Part shown: positions 1 to 8,444 of the stretch, piece by piece | How the letters are laid out: the number at the start of each line of letters is the position of its first letter | Numbering within the stretch: the stretch's first letter is position 1 | Assembly: GCA_964596345.1 (NCBI GenBank) | Contig: CAZQSZ010000007.1 | Location: 248,001 to 312,000 of the forward strand | Source of the DNA: CADEDV01 sp964596345 | Lineage (GTDB): Bacteria > Bacteroidota > Bacteroidia > Chitinophagales > Chitinophagaceae | Direction of reading: 5' to 3' | Length of the DNA stretch: 64,000 bases | Position numbers and translations under genes: made by a program | The notes under the pieces: model-generated | Database searches by the model: none | Told to the model about the DNA's origin: nothing | What the model saw: only the letters and a program-made list of their open reading frames with translations

Positions 1-421
1 GTTCTTTTGCGGATGCACTTTGTTTCTTATACAGGTTGGTGAAACGGTCATAATCTTTTTGTACGTTACTTACATTGGCCTGTGCTTCTGCGATGGAGGC
101 ATTGGTTTGAGCCTGTTTGGCCTGTATATCCTGGCTGCTGATACTTGCCAGTAATTGGCCCCGGCGGACTTTATCACCCACTTTTACATAGATGCGGGTA
201 ATCGTTCCCATCATACGGGTGCTGATATTGGCCGTTTGCTGTGCTTCGATCTTTCCGCTAACACTGATCCCGCCTTCCACGGCTCCGCCTGCTGTGGCAA
301 CCACTACTGTAACAGGGGCTGTGTTGTCTTTTGCTTCTGCATGTTTCTTTCCCCCGCAGGCGCTGAGGACTACTAAAGCGGCTGACAGTGAAATACCCAC
401 TATTGATTTGATGTATCGCAT
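1..421 (-). CDS. RND efflux periplasmic adaptor (membrane fusion protein), partial
   Basis: This is the N-terminal part of an HlyD/AcrA-type adaptor that links an inner-membrane pump to a TolC channel. The protein begins MRYIKSIVGISLSAALVVLS and reaches a lipobox (LSACGG), so it is probably a lipoprotein. It continues into the biotinyl-lipoyl-like barrel (GKIEAQQTANISTRMMGTI, then VKVGDKVRRGQLLA) and the start of the alpha-hairpin rich in Gln, Ala and Asn. The C-terminus lies beyond the left edge. It starts 18 bases after the TolC-like gene on the same strand, so the two form one operon, and an RND permease gene probably follows outside the window. The substrate cannot be told. Confidence 0.88.
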   Translation of the reverse strand, partial: MRYIKSIVGISLSAALVVLSACGGKKHAEAKDNTAPVTVVVATAGGAVEGGISVSGKIEAQQTANISTRMMGTITRIYVKVGDKVRRGQLLASISSQDIQAKQAQTNASIAEAQANVSNVQKDYDRFTNLYKKQSASAKE

Positions 422-439
422 ATTCTTGTATGGTTTTTA

Positions 440-1780
440 TTATTTAGTTGTTGCGGTTAAAAAGCTGGTATAAGCAGCTGTTGTATTGTGATTGAAGATG
501 GCTTGCGCCAGTCCCAGTTTTTGTTGTGATAATTGTGTTTGTGCCATCAGTACATCCGTGCTGTTGACTAATCCCTGCTCATAGCGGTCTTGTAAGATGC
601 GCAGGGCTTCTGCAGCGCTTTGTATGGCTGAATGTTGCTGGTTGATCTTGTATTGTGCATCGGCGAGCTGGCGGATTGTTTTATTCAACTCCAGCTGGCT
701 TTGCTGCTGCTGGTAGGCGAGTTGCTCTGTTAATTTATTTTTCTCTATACTTTGTGTGGCGATCTTATTCTTTGTACTGTTCCCTTTGAAAATATCCCAG
801 GATAGCTGAATACCGGCAAAGTAGGAATCAGCACCAAAACCCAGCATACTGTTATCATTCAACTGGTAGGATGCAAAGGCATTGACTTTGGGTAAATAAC
901 TTTTCCGGGATGATTCGATCATCAGTGCGGAAGCTTCGATCGCTTTTTGCATAGCGGCAAAGTCAGAACGGTTGGCCGGAATGATCGCACCCATTGCTGT
1001 GGCAGAAGCCTGTTGCCCGGCTTTATCAACCGTATACACAGTTCCATAGGGACGGCCCATCAGGAGGCTGAGATAATCTGAAGCGTTTTGTATATTACTT
1101 TTTGCTTCGGCCAGGTTGGTCTCCACTGAGCTGATCCACACTTTTACATTCAATGCGTCGGATTGCTGCATTAATCCTTCTTTGACCCGGTTATCTGTAA
1201 ATGTGTACATGGCATTGGCTGACCGCAATGCTTCCTGTAACACTTCCACTGCATCATAGGATAATTGTAACTGCATATAGGCTTTCTGTACTTCAAAAGC
1301 CAGGTATTCTTTGGTCCGTTGTGTTTTTAACTTATATAATTCGATTTGTGCGGCAGCGGCTTTACGCATATACATCATATCCAGGTTCAGGACAGGTTGC
1401 TTCAGTTGCAGTTTCGTCAGGAAGTCAGACCTGTTGCCGGGGTCATTCAGCAGCGCAGGATCAAAGTCTGCTTGTTTTACAGATTGCTGTTGCAGTTTAA
1501 ATCCAAATGCATTCAGCGGGTTGTTGGTCGTGAGAGCTGAGTAGGAAAGATCCAGTTGCGGAAGAAAAATAGCGTTGGTCTCTTTCCACCTGGCCGCAGC
1601 GATTTTTTCGTCTATGCCTGCCAGCTGCACATCTTTATTGTTGTTGAGTGCTGAGTCAACAGCTTCCTGCAGGGTGATTTTTTTCAGCGGCTCCTGCGCC
1701 ATTAGTCCTGAAACAGGCAGTAATACCATCAAACAATACCATAAGGCCCGTACAAAGAAATTCCAGATATGATTCGGCAT
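440..1780 (-). CDS. TolC-family outer membrane efflux protein
   Basis: The frame is open to an ATG at 1831, but the signal peptide (MPNHIWNFFVRALWYCLMVL, ending near GLMAQ) starts at the ATG at 1780. A TAGCTTTG promoter-like box at 1795-1802 lies inside the longer version, which supports the shorter start (446 aa). Two OEP repeats are recognisable: a helical first half starting ITLQEAVDSALNNNKDVQLA and a second half with SSRKSYLPKVNAFASYQLND and a long helix ending YEQGLVNSTDVLMAQTQL. This is the trimeric outer membrane exit duct of a tripartite pump. It is followed directly by the adaptor gene at the left edge. Confidence 0.9.
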   Translation of the reverse strand: MPNHIWNFFVRALWYCLMVLLPVSGLMAQEPLKKITLQEAVDSALNNNKDVQLAGIDEKIAAARWKETNAIFLPQLDLSYSALTTNNPLNAFGFKLQQQSVKQADFDPALLNDPGNRSDFLTKLQLKQPVLNLDMMYMRKAAAAQIELYKLKTQRTKEYLAFEVQKAYMQLQLSYDAVEVLQEALRSANAMYTFTDNRVKEGLMQQSDALNVKVWISSVETNLAEAKSNIQNASDYLSLLMGRPYGTVYTVDKAGQQASATAMGAIIPANRSDFAAMQKAIEASALMIESSRKSYLPKVNAFASYQLNDNSMLGFGADSYFAGIQLSWDIFKGNSTKNKIATQSIEKNKLTEQLAYQQQQSQLELNKTIRQLADAQYKINQQHSAIQSAAEALRILQDRYEQGLVNSTDVLMAQTQLSQQKLGLAQAIFNHNTTAAYTSFLTATTK

Positions 1781-1794
1781 GTAATAAATTTTGG

Positions 1795-1802
1795 CAAAGC
1801 TA
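1795..1802 (-). promoter_or_regulatory. TAnnTTTG-type -7 box before the TolC-like gene
   Basis: On the minus strand the bases read TAGCTTTG, a perfect match to the Bacteroidota -7 consensus TAnnTTTG. The box sits 14 bases before the ATG at 1780. No TTTG -33 element is found at the usual spacing, so the call rests on the -7 box and position alone. Confidence 0.4.
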
Positions 1803-1913
1803 TCTCCGCCATTATTCATTAACCGTGACATAAATCACCGATACCGGTGCCAGCATAAAGAGCTGTTAGTAAAACCGGATTGTTTTATTGAGAAACGATA
1901 GTGATAGGGTATA

Positions 1914-1946
1914 AAAAGAAAACCGCCCTGTTTGGGAACAGGACGG
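1914..1946 (-). terminator. Rho-independent terminator of the coiled-coil gene
   Basis: The arms 1923-1930 and 1939-1946 (CCGCCCTG and CAGGACGG) form an 8-bp stem with one G-U pair. On the minus strand the stem is followed by a T-rich run (complement of 1914-1922). A T-run also follows on the plus strand, so it could work both ways. Confidence 0.8.
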
Positions 1947-1975
1947 CTTTTTTGCAGGAGTTTATACCACTGCTT

Positions 1976-2947
1976 TTAACCGAATAAACCACCTTTTTTC
2001 AGACTTCTTACGCCTTCGCCGATCTTGAAGCCATTATGATAAATTTCAATTTTATAGTTGCCGGTCTGGAAATCATTCTGACGAATCGGGAACTGCACCG
2101 GTTTGCGGCTGCCTTGCTCGTATTCGATCGGAATTTTAGCTGTATACACTTTGTCACCATCAGTACGGGTAGTTAAAGACAAGCCGCCTTCAGAGATCAC
2201 TTTGCCATCAGGACCCGTTACGATCAGGTACATATCAGCAGGACCAGATTTTGCAATACGATTTTCCACATCAAATGATACCACGAGTTTGTCTACTCTT
2301 TTAGCCGTCGTAGTTGCTTTTTCTTTACCGCCTTTCTTTTCGTTTACTGCAGCAATCTGGATATTAGAAGCACTGAAGGTAGAAGCTACATCCACTGTTT
2401 TTTCCAGCTCTTCTTTTTGTGTGGTAGTACTTTGCAGGTTTTGCTCCAGGTCAGTTTTTTCCTGCTTCAGTGTTGAGTTAGAAGCGGTGAGTTCCTGGTT
2501 CTCACCAGTCAGTCTTGTTACTTCCGCTTCAAGTCCTGTGATCTTGTCATTCAGTTCAGCGATCAGGGTCTTTGCTCTTTTCAGTTCTGCATCAGAAGCA
2601 TTCTTTTTATTCAGGATGCTGCGGATCTCTTTTTTCTTGGCATCAATTTCCTGTTGTAAGGCTGATTTTTCGCCCTGCAGGTTATTGTTGGCACCGGTGA
2701 TAGAGTCAAGACGCATTTCCGCATCATATAACATCGATTTCAGGGAATCGCTTTGAGACATATAACTCATGGCCTTCTTCTCACCTTCCTGGATCTGCTC
2801 GTTGGTCTTATTTTTATCATACAATAAGTAACCCCATGTGCCTAAAAGGCCGGCTGCCAGTAAAATAATGAGCAGGTTCTTACCGGCTTTATTATTCTTT
2901 GGAGGTTGTGCCTGTGGAGTGGCAGATGGATAATTTGTGTTTGTCAT
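1976..2947 (-). CDS. Single-pass membrane protein with long periplasmic coiled coil
   Basis: A protein of 323 aa and unknown function. Residues 1-23 are polar (Pro, Asn, Gln and Lys rich). Residues 24-42 form one membrane helix (NLLIILLAAGLLGTWGYLL). Residues 50-195 are a heptad-rich coiled coil (for example ITGLEAEVTRLTGENQELTA). Residues 215-320 look like a beta-rich domain (KLVVSFDVENRIAKSGPADM, ending GVRSLKKGGLFG). It is transcribed alone, divergently from holA, and has its own terminator. The arrangement suggests a structural or scaffolding envelope protein, but I do not recognise a named family. Confidence 0.8.
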   Translation of the reverse strand: MTNTNYPSATPQAQPPKNNKAGKNLLIILLAAGLLGTWGYLLYDKNKTNEQIQEGEKKAMSYMSQSDSLKSMLYDAEMRLDSITGANNNLQGEKSALQQEIDAKKKEIRSILNKKNASDAELKRAKTLIAELNDKITGLEAEVTRLTGENQELTASNSTLKQEKTDLEQNLQSTTTQKEELEKTVDVASTFSASNIQIAAVNEKKGGKEKATTTAKRVDKLVVSFDVENRIAKSGPADMYLIVTGPDGKVISEGGLSLTTRTDGDKVYTAKIPIEYEQGSRKPVQFPIRQNDFQTGNYKIEIYHNGFKIGEGVRSLKKGGLFG

Positions 2948-3144
2948 ACTAAAGATTTTAAGTTTTACGATTTTTTTCGGTTAAAGAATTGGACTTTTTG
3001 GTAGCCCCGGTTTTGAACCGGCTCTCTAAATTAACCGCTGGTACCCGAAATTTCGAAAACCGTGCCAGAAAGTTAAGGTTGCATGTGTAAAAGTTAATTA
3101 TTTGTGGATGAAAGCAACTGCCAAAGCCTGTATCTTAGCGTTTT
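2948..3144. other. Divergent intergenic region with two short inverted repeats
   Basis: This spacer separates the divergent coiled-coil gene and holA. It carries CCGGTT-TTG-AACCGG at 3007-3021 and the perfect palindrome CGAAATTTCG at 3046-3055. Either could be an operator or a small hairpin. A TATCTTAG box at 3131-3138, close to the -7 consensus, lies 6 bases before the holA ATG. Confidence 0.3.
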
Positions 3145-4146
3145 ATGGCCGTAGAAAAGATCATCAGCGAATGGAAGAAAAATTCCTTCCAACCGGTTTA
3201 CTGGCTGGAAGGTGAGGAGGAATATTATATTGATAAGGCAGTGGAATATGCCGAGCATCATATCCTGCCGGAAAGCGAAGCCTCTTTTAACCTCACTGTT
3301 TTTTATGGCCGGGATGCCAACTGGGCGGATGTGATCAATGCCTGCCGCCGTTATCCCATGTTTGCCGAACGGCAGGTGGTAATTCTGAAAGAAGCGCAAC
3401 AGATGCGGGACGTGGAGAAACTGGAGGCTTATGTCGATAATCCCCTTCATTCCACTGTGTTCGTGGTTTCTTACAAGGATAAAAAAGTGGACGGCCGTAC
3501 AAGTTTTGCCAAAACCTTAAAGGCAAAAGCAGTGCTGGTGACCACCAAAAAAATGTATGACAGTAAGCTGCCCGAATGGACCCAGGAACTGGTACAGTCA
3601 AAAGGGCTCAGCATTTCAGCCAAAGGGCTTGCTTTATTGGTGGATCATATAGGAAATGATCTGTCCCGTATCGAAAACGAAATTGATAAACTGTCGGTGA
3701 ACCTCGGCAAAAGAAAAGGGATCACCGAAGAGGATATTGAAGAATTCATTGGTGTCAGTAAGGACTTTAATGTGTTTGAATTGCAGTCTGCCCTGGCGAA
3801 GAAAGATTTACCGAAAGCTATCCGTATCATCCAGTATTTTGAGGCGAATCCCAAATCAGCCCCGATCCAGTTAGTGCTTCCCTCCTTATATAGTTTCTTT
3901 AGTAAAGTGTTTATGGTATTTGGAGCGGGCAGCCATGATGAGAAATCGGTGGCGGCTGCGCTGGGGATCAATCCCTATTTTATCAAGGACTATATGCAGG
4001 CCGCCAACTTATACAAATTTGAAGGGGTGGAGAAAATATTACTGTTGCTGCATACCTATAATCTCAAAAGTGTGGGAGTGAATGATGCCGGGACGGAAGA
4101 TGCATCGCTGATGAAGGAAATGGTGGTTAAAATGATGACCGCCTGA
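3145..4146 (+). CDS. holA: DNA polymerase III delta subunit
   Basis: A 333-aa homologue of the clamp-loader delta subunit, which opens the beta sliding clamp during replication. The N-terminal PVYWLEGEEEYYIDKAVEYA (about residues 17-36) is typical of this family, followed by the AAA+-like core without a P-loop (VIILKEAQQMRD-type segment and SAKGLALLVDHIGNDLSRIE). The C-terminal helical collar contains KDFNVFELQSALAKKDL. Length matches the family norm. The gene stands alone, converging with rlmH only 2 bases away. Confidence 0.9.
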   Translation: MAVEKIISEWKKNSFQPVYWLEGEEEYYIDKAVEYAEHHILPESEASFNLTVFYGRDANWADVINACRRYPMFAERQVVILKEAQQMRDVEKLEAYVDNPLHSTVFVVSYKDKKVDGRTSFAKTLKAKAVLVTTKKMYDSKLPEWTQELVQSKGLSISAKGLALLVDHIGNDLSRIENEIDKLSVNLGKRKGITEEDIEEFIGVSKDFNVFELQSALAKKDLPKAIRIIQYFEANPKSAPIQLVLPSLYSFFSKVFMVFGAGSHDEKSVAAALGINPYFIKDYMQAANLYKFEGVEKILLLLHTYNLKSVGVNDAGTEDASLMKEMVVKMMTA

Positions 4147-4148
4147 TC

Positions 4149-4622
4149 TTATTTGTGATGGTATTTTTCATTTTTCAGGATCGTACAGGCCCGGTAGATA
4201 CCTTCTGCCAAAATCAGCCTCACCAATTGATGAGGAAAAGTAAGTTGGGAGAGGCTCCATTTATAATTGGCTCTTTTAAGCACAGCCTCATCAATACCAA
4301 AAGCCCCGCCAATGAGAAATACAATTTGTTTACAGCTTTCATTCGCCCGGGCCTGGATGAATGCGGCTAATCCTTCTGAACTTAGTTCTTTTCCTTTCTC
4401 GTCCAGCGCCACGAGATAATCATCCTTACCCAGTGTATTTAAAATAAGTTCAGCTTCTTTTTTCTTCAGTTCAGGTTCGTTTAATGCTGCTGCATTTTTA
4501 GGAACAGGAAGAATATCCCATTCCACTTTATAATAGCGGGCAATGCGGCTGGTGAATTCTTCCACCCCAGCTTTTACATACGGCTCATGTGATTTACCGA
4601 TAGCCCGGAAAATGATCTTCAT
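4149..4622 (-). CDS. rlmH: 23S rRNA (pseudouridine-1915 N3)-methyltransferase
   Basis: A 157-aa SPOUT methyltransferase that modifies pseudouridine 1915 in helix 69 of 23S rRNA. The start MKIIFRAIGKSHEPYVKAGV matches family N-termini. The SAM-binding knot is FLIGGAFGIDEAV (about residues 101-113), and the C-terminal tail RACTILKNEKYHHK is the conserved ending of RlmH. It is separated from the upstream M16 peptidase gene by a terminator. Length is exactly as expected for the family. Confidence 0.96.
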   Translation of the reverse strand: MKIIFRAIGKSHEPYVKAGVEEFTSRIARYYKVEWDILPVPKNAAALNEPELKKKEAELILNTLGKDDYLVALDEKGKELSSEGLAAFIQARANESCKQIVFLIGGAFGIDEAVLKRANYKWSLSQLTFPHQLVRLILAEGIYRACTILKNEKYHHK

Positions 4623-4634
4623 ATTGTTGGTTTA

Positions 4635-4662
4635 AAAAATAACCCCTGCGGTGACAGGGGCT
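4635..4662 (-). terminator. Rho-independent terminator of the M16 peptidase pair
   Basis: Arms CCCCTG at 4643-4648 and CAGGGG at 4655-4660, extended by two flanking pairs of which one is a G-U wobble, form a stem with a 6-base loop. On the minus strand a T-run follows (complement of 4635-4640). Confidence 0.75.
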
Positions 4663-4687
4663 AAAATAATCATCTTTCTTTTGTTAT

Positions 4688-6085
4688 TTAAAATGCTTTC
4701 TTCACTTCTTCTTTGATCTGAACTTCGGTTACGGGGCCATACTTCTCTGCGATCTTCTTTATATCGGCCGATTTACCCACCAGTACAAACTGCAATTTGT
4801 CTTTCGGGAAATATTTGGCGATAATAGCTTTGGCTTTATCCAGCGTAAGACCATCTACATTCTTTTCAAAATTATTGATGAACGATTCATCAAAATTGTA
4901 CCAGAACATTTGCGTCAATAACCCCGACAGTTGTCCCGCTGTTTCAAAACGTGGCGGGAATTGCCCTTTCACATAATTCTTGGCAGAAGCCAATGCCTTT
5001 TCATCAATACCATTGCTGTGCAGTTTGTTTAATACCTCCAGTGCCTTATCAATAGCCGGTTCCGTTGTTTTACCGGCTGTGAACGTGGAGATGGCAAAAG
5101 TTCCTGCATTTTTTAAGGGAGCAAAGCGGCTGTTGGCGCCATAGGTTAAACCTGTATTTACCCGCAGCTCATCATTGAGCATGGAAGTGAAACGACCTCC
5201 GAATAAAGTATTCACCACATCGATCGCTACATAATCGGGGCTGTTGCGGGGAATACCCGGCGCACCAATATAGAAAGTAGTTTCTCTCGCATCATCTTTA
5301 TTGATCAGCAATACCCGGTTGCCGGCAGGAGGGGTAACTGGTTTTGACGCAAGATTAACCTGCGGTTTGGTTCCTTTTTTCCAGCCGGAGAAAAGGGTAG
5401 TGATGGCGGCCTTCATTTCTGCAGTATTAAAATCACCAACAATGGAGATGGCGGAACCTTCGGGTAAATAATTTTCCTGGTAAAACTTTTTCAGGTCATC
5501 CACCGTAAGCGTTGAAACGGTGGATATTTTTCCCTGGATGATATTGCCGTACACATGATCGCCGTACATGAACTTATCAAAATAAGCACCGATGACGGAG
5601 CGGGGGCTTTCTTTTTGCTGTTCCAGCGAAACCAGCAGGCGTTTCTTTTCTTTTTCAAATTCCGTTGCATCGAAAACAGGTTCCAGTAACACTTCTTTGA
5701 TCAGTCCTAAGACCTTGTCTTTATCTTTTGCTGCAAATTTGGAAGAAAGACCAGCTGATTCTTTTGAAGCATAAGTACTGAGTGAAGCACCTGCAAAATC
5801 GAGTTCTTCATCCAATTTGGCTTTTGGATAGTTTTTAGTGCCGTGTTTCAGTGCCGTTGCTGTTAAAGAAGCCAGCCCTGCTTTTTCGCCATCATAGATA
5901 GCACCTGCCGGCAGGATTACCGATACACTGATCACAGGAACTTCTTTTTGTTCCATCAGGTAAACCGTCAGCCCGTTCTTTAATTTGAACTTTTCATATT
6001 TGGGAAGCTTATAACCTTGTGCTGTAAGCTGCATTGCCGTTACAAGCAGCAAAGCGAAAATGAATAAACGTTTTATGTATTGCAT
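4688..6085 (-). CDS. M16 family peptidase-like subunit, non-catalytic
   Basis: The reading frame extends to a TTG at 6091, but the ATG at 6085 starts a clean signal peptide (MQYIKRLFIFALLLVTAMQL). This gives 465 aa of M16B fold. The position normally holding HxxEH reads GLASLTATALKHG, so the zinc site is missing. The C-terminal half keeps the LRVNTGLTYGANSRF region typical of the partner subunit that contributes substrate-binding Arg and Tyr. It lies 26 bases downstream of an M16 gene with an intact HxxEH, so the two very probably form a heterodimeric periplasmic peptidase. The substrate is unknown. Confidence 0.9.
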   Translation of the reverse strand: MQYIKRLFIFALLLVTAMQLTAQGYKLPKYEKFKLKNGLTVYLMEQKEVPVISVSVILPAGAIYDGEKAGLASLTATALKHGTKNYPKAKLDEELDFAGASLSTYASKESAGLSSKFAAKDKDKVLGLIKEVLLEPVFDATEFEKEKKRLLVSLEQQKESPRSVIGAYFDKFMYGDHVYGNIIQGKISTVSTLTVDDLKKFYQENYLPEGSAISIVGDFNTAEMKAAITTLFSGWKKGTKPQVNLASKPVTPPAGNRVLLINKDDARETTFYIGAPGIPRNSPDYVAIDVVNTLFGGRFTSMLNDELRVNTGLTYGANSRFAPLKNAGTFAISTFTAGKTTEPAIDKALEVLNKLHSNGIDEKALASAKNYVKGQFPPRFETAGQLSGLLTQMFWYNFDESFINNFEKNVDGLTLDKAKAIIAKYFPKDKLQFVLVGKSADIKKIAEKYGPVTEVQIKEEVKKAF

Positions 6086-6111
6086 GATCAATCTCTTTTG
6101 TATTTATAATA

Positions 6112-7425
6112 TTATTCGTTGGTGTTTGATTTCAGCACACCCACAGTCCGGGCTGATTTACTGAAATATTTATTCGCTACCCGCTTCACATCATCAATCG
6201 TTACTTTATTGAATTCAGCCGGGGCATCAAACATTTTTTTATAGTCGCCAAAGAATACTTCGTAGGTGCCGATATTGTTTGATTTTCCATTGATTGTTTC
6301 CACCTGTCCGTAAAACTCCATCAACTTTTGGTTTTTTATTTTCTGCAACTCTTTTTCACTGATGCCATCTTTTTTGATGGTCTCAATTTCTTCATAAATG
6401 GCTTTCTCCAGGTCGTTTTCGTTAATTCCCTTGCCAGCGACAGCATAGAACTGGAAAAGGGTGGGATCAAAGCTCTGGTCGTAATTGGTGAATACAGAAG
6501 TGGCCAGTTGTTTTTTATCAACCAGCGACGCATAGAGCCGGGATGATTTGCCACTGCTGAGTATATCACTCAGGATCACCAGCGGGTAATAGTCGGAATG
6601 CTTCGCTTCGGGTGCTTTGTAAGCGATCATCAGGTAAGGCGTGGCCACGTCTTTCTGTACCAGTATTCTTCTTTCGCCTGTTTGTGGCGGTTCCACCGTA
6701 TGTACGGGAGGAGGTGGCGCCTGTGCAGCGATTGGTTCTATATATTTTTCTGCCAGTTTCCTGATATCATCTGCTTTCACATTCCCGGACACCACCACCA
6801 CGCAGTTATTCGGGGCATAGTAGGTTTTGAAATACCGTTCCAGGTCGGATTGTTTCCAGTTCTTCATGTCATCTTCATAGCCGATCACGGGCCAATGATA
6901 AGGATGTTCCTGGAAGGCAGTCGCCTGCACCTGCTGTCCCAATAAATTCCAGGGAGAGTTTTCCAGGCCGGTGCTTCTTTCACTGAGTACAACTCCTCTC
7001 TCGCTTTCCACCATTTTGGGGTCAATGCTGAGACTGGATATCCTGTCTCCTTCGAGATCGAAAATTACTTCGGTTGCAGAAGAAGGAAACCAGTTGGTAT
7101 AGACGGTTACGTTTTCCGTGGTATAGGCATTATTGGCACCGCCATTAAATTCCATGGTCTGGTCAAACAATTTGGGGCCATATTTTTTGGCACCGTTGAA
7201 CATCATGTGCTCAAAGAAATGGGAGAGACCGGTGATACCCTGGTATTCATTCCGGCTGCCTACTTTGTAGAACAGGTACATATTGGCGTTGGGGATAGAA
7301 TTATCTTCCACCACAAGGAATTTCATCCCGTTTTTAAGAACAAAGGTTTTTACATCATCTGCTTTCATCTGGGAGCGGCTGCAAAGCCCCGGAAGCAGCA
7401 AGGCAATAAGGAATAGTTTTTTCAT
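6112..7425 (-). CDS. M16 family zinc metallopeptidase, catalytic subunit
   Basis: The frame is open to 7530, but the signal peptide MKKLFLIALLLPGLCSRSQ begins at the ATG at 7425, which is the preferred start (437 aa). The inverted zinc motif HFFEH is at about residues 69-73. A downstream acidic stretch (MVESERGVVLSERST) contains the third metal-ligand region. The C-terminal half carries the second M16 domain (TPYLMIAYKAPEAKHSDYYP). It is cotranscribed with the HxxEH-less M16 gene that follows. A terminator upstream (7492-7518) isolates the pair from the FecR-like gene. Confidence 0.93.
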   Translation of the reverse strand: MKKLFLIALLLPGLCSRSQMKADDVKTFVLKNGMKFLVVEDNSIPNANMYLFYKVGSRNEYQGITGLSHFFEHMMFNGAKKYGPKLFDQTMEFNGGANNAYTTENVTVYTNWFPSSATEVIFDLEGDRISSLSIDPKMVESERGVVLSERSTGLENSPWNLLGQQVQATAFQEHPYHWPVIGYEDDMKNWKQSDLERYFKTYYAPNNCVVVVSGNVKADDIRKLAEKYIEPIAAQAPPPPVHTVEPPQTGERRILVQKDVATPYLMIAYKAPEAKHSDYYPLVILSDILSSGKSSRLYASLVDKKQLATSVFTNYDQSFDPTLFQFYAVAGKGINENDLEKAIYEEIETIKKDGISEKELQKIKNQKLMEFYGQVETINGKSNNIGTYEVFFGDYKKMFDAPAEFNKVTIDDVKRVANKYFSKSARTVGVLKSNTNE

Positions 7426-7491
7426 ATATAATTTTTGTGCGTTTAAATGTAAGGAATGATCGGCAGACCCGCCTGCTGATTTTATTAAATG

Positions 7492-7518
7492 AAAAAATCC
7501 GCCACATGAGTGGCGGAT
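7492..7518 (-). terminator. Rho-independent terminator after the FecR-like/CHASE2 operon
   Basis: A perfect 9-bp stem, ATCCGCCAC at 7497-7505 and GTGGCGGAT at 7510-7518, has a 4-base loop and a T-run on the minus strand (complement of 7492-7496). It ends the operon of the FecR-like and CHASE2 genes. Confidence 0.9.
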
Positions 7519-7542
7519 CCGGTAATGCAAATACTTAATGAC

Positions 7543-8442
7543 TTATTTTATTTCGTAATCTTTTTTAAACGACATCAGGGTAGAGCGGTAAAGCGGAACA
7601 TCGGGTGCTAAGGTTGCTGCTTTTGAATAATACTGGTAGGCTTCTGCCATATAATGTGCATCTTCCAGGAGGAAACCCAGCCGGTAGGCTTCTTCTGCTG
7701 CATTTTCAAAAGCACCGGCGGAAGATTTTAATGCTGCCAAAGTAGCCTGGAAGCTTTCCTTTGTCACATAATTCAGCACTTTCAATTCATCATTGTTTTC
7801 TCCTTTTACCGCTGCTGTCCATAAGTAAGAGTTGCCGGGTTTTATTTTGGCGGTAAAATGCTGTATCGGGATCTTTAATTTACCCACCACCGTTTTAAAA
7901 GCCGGGGTTGTGGTATTGCCTGCATTGAATAAAGAGAATTCAAAATCTTTGGCATCGGCATAAGATTTCCAGGATAAAGGGAATTCGCCACCGGAATAAT
8001 TCACGGTATCCAGTCTTGGATCGATCCAGACATTATTAACAGAACGACTCACAGCTCCCACGGTATTCATGAATTTCTTACGATCACTGCCCGGTGAGCT
8101 GCCTGATTTGGTCATTTGTGCCCATACATATTTTACATAGTTCGCACTAACGGAGCTGGTGGAAACTTTGCAGGAATCACCAAAAGAATTTAATGTATAG
8201 GTCCCGGCTTTGCTGATACTGAACATGGCTGCTTCATTACAGATCAGCGTAACGGTTCCGCCGGCAGCTATTTTGATGCTGGCTGCACTGTTCAACAGTT
8301 TACCCACTTTGGCCTTGCTTTCCACTTTGTTTTCAATGACAGCAATGTTTCCCTTATAACTGTAAATAAGGAACCCGTTTTCCTGCGCCCGGAGCAGGGC
8401 AATGCCTAATAAGCCAACGGATAATAATAAGAACTTTTTCAT
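7543..8442 (-). CDS. Secreted FecR-like domain protein with C-terminal TPR
   Basis: A TTG at 8448 is in frame, but the ATG at 8442 begins the signal peptide MKKFLLLSVGLLGIALLRAQ, giving 299 aa. After it, residues 22-85 (YKGNIAVIENKVESKAKVGK, then GGTVTLICNEAAMFSIS) resemble the FecR beta fold. A central domain (about 130-215) resembles an Ig-like or carbohydrate-binding sandwich, and the last 60 residues contain a TPR-like helix pair (AEAYQYYSKAATLAPDVP). The gene starts 2 bases after the CHASE2 gene stops, so translation is likely coupled. It probably acts in the periplasm together with the CHASE2 sensor and perhaps the divergent caspase. The function is unproven. Confidence 0.78.
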   Translation of the reverse strand: MKKFLLLSVGLLGIALLRAQENGFLIYSYKGNIAVIENKVESKAKVGKLLNSAASIKIAAGGTVTLICNEAAMFSISKAGTYTLNSFGDSCKVSTSSVSANYVKYVWAQMTKSGSSPGSDRKKFMNTVGAVSRSVNNVWIDPRLDTVNYSGGEFPLSWKSYADAKDFEFSLFNAGNTTTPAFKTVVGKLKIPIQHFTAKIKPGNSYLWTAAVKGENNDELKVLNYVTKESFQATLAALKSSAGAFENAAEEAYRLGFLLEDAHYMAEAYQYYSKAATLAPDVPLYRSTLMSFKKDYEIK

Positions 8443-8444
8443 GA

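Noticed and set aside
2103..2756. A 217-codon open frame opposite the coiled-coil gene
   Set aside because: It is antisense to the heptad-rich region, and its Ser and Phe richness comes from antisense Lys and Glu codons.
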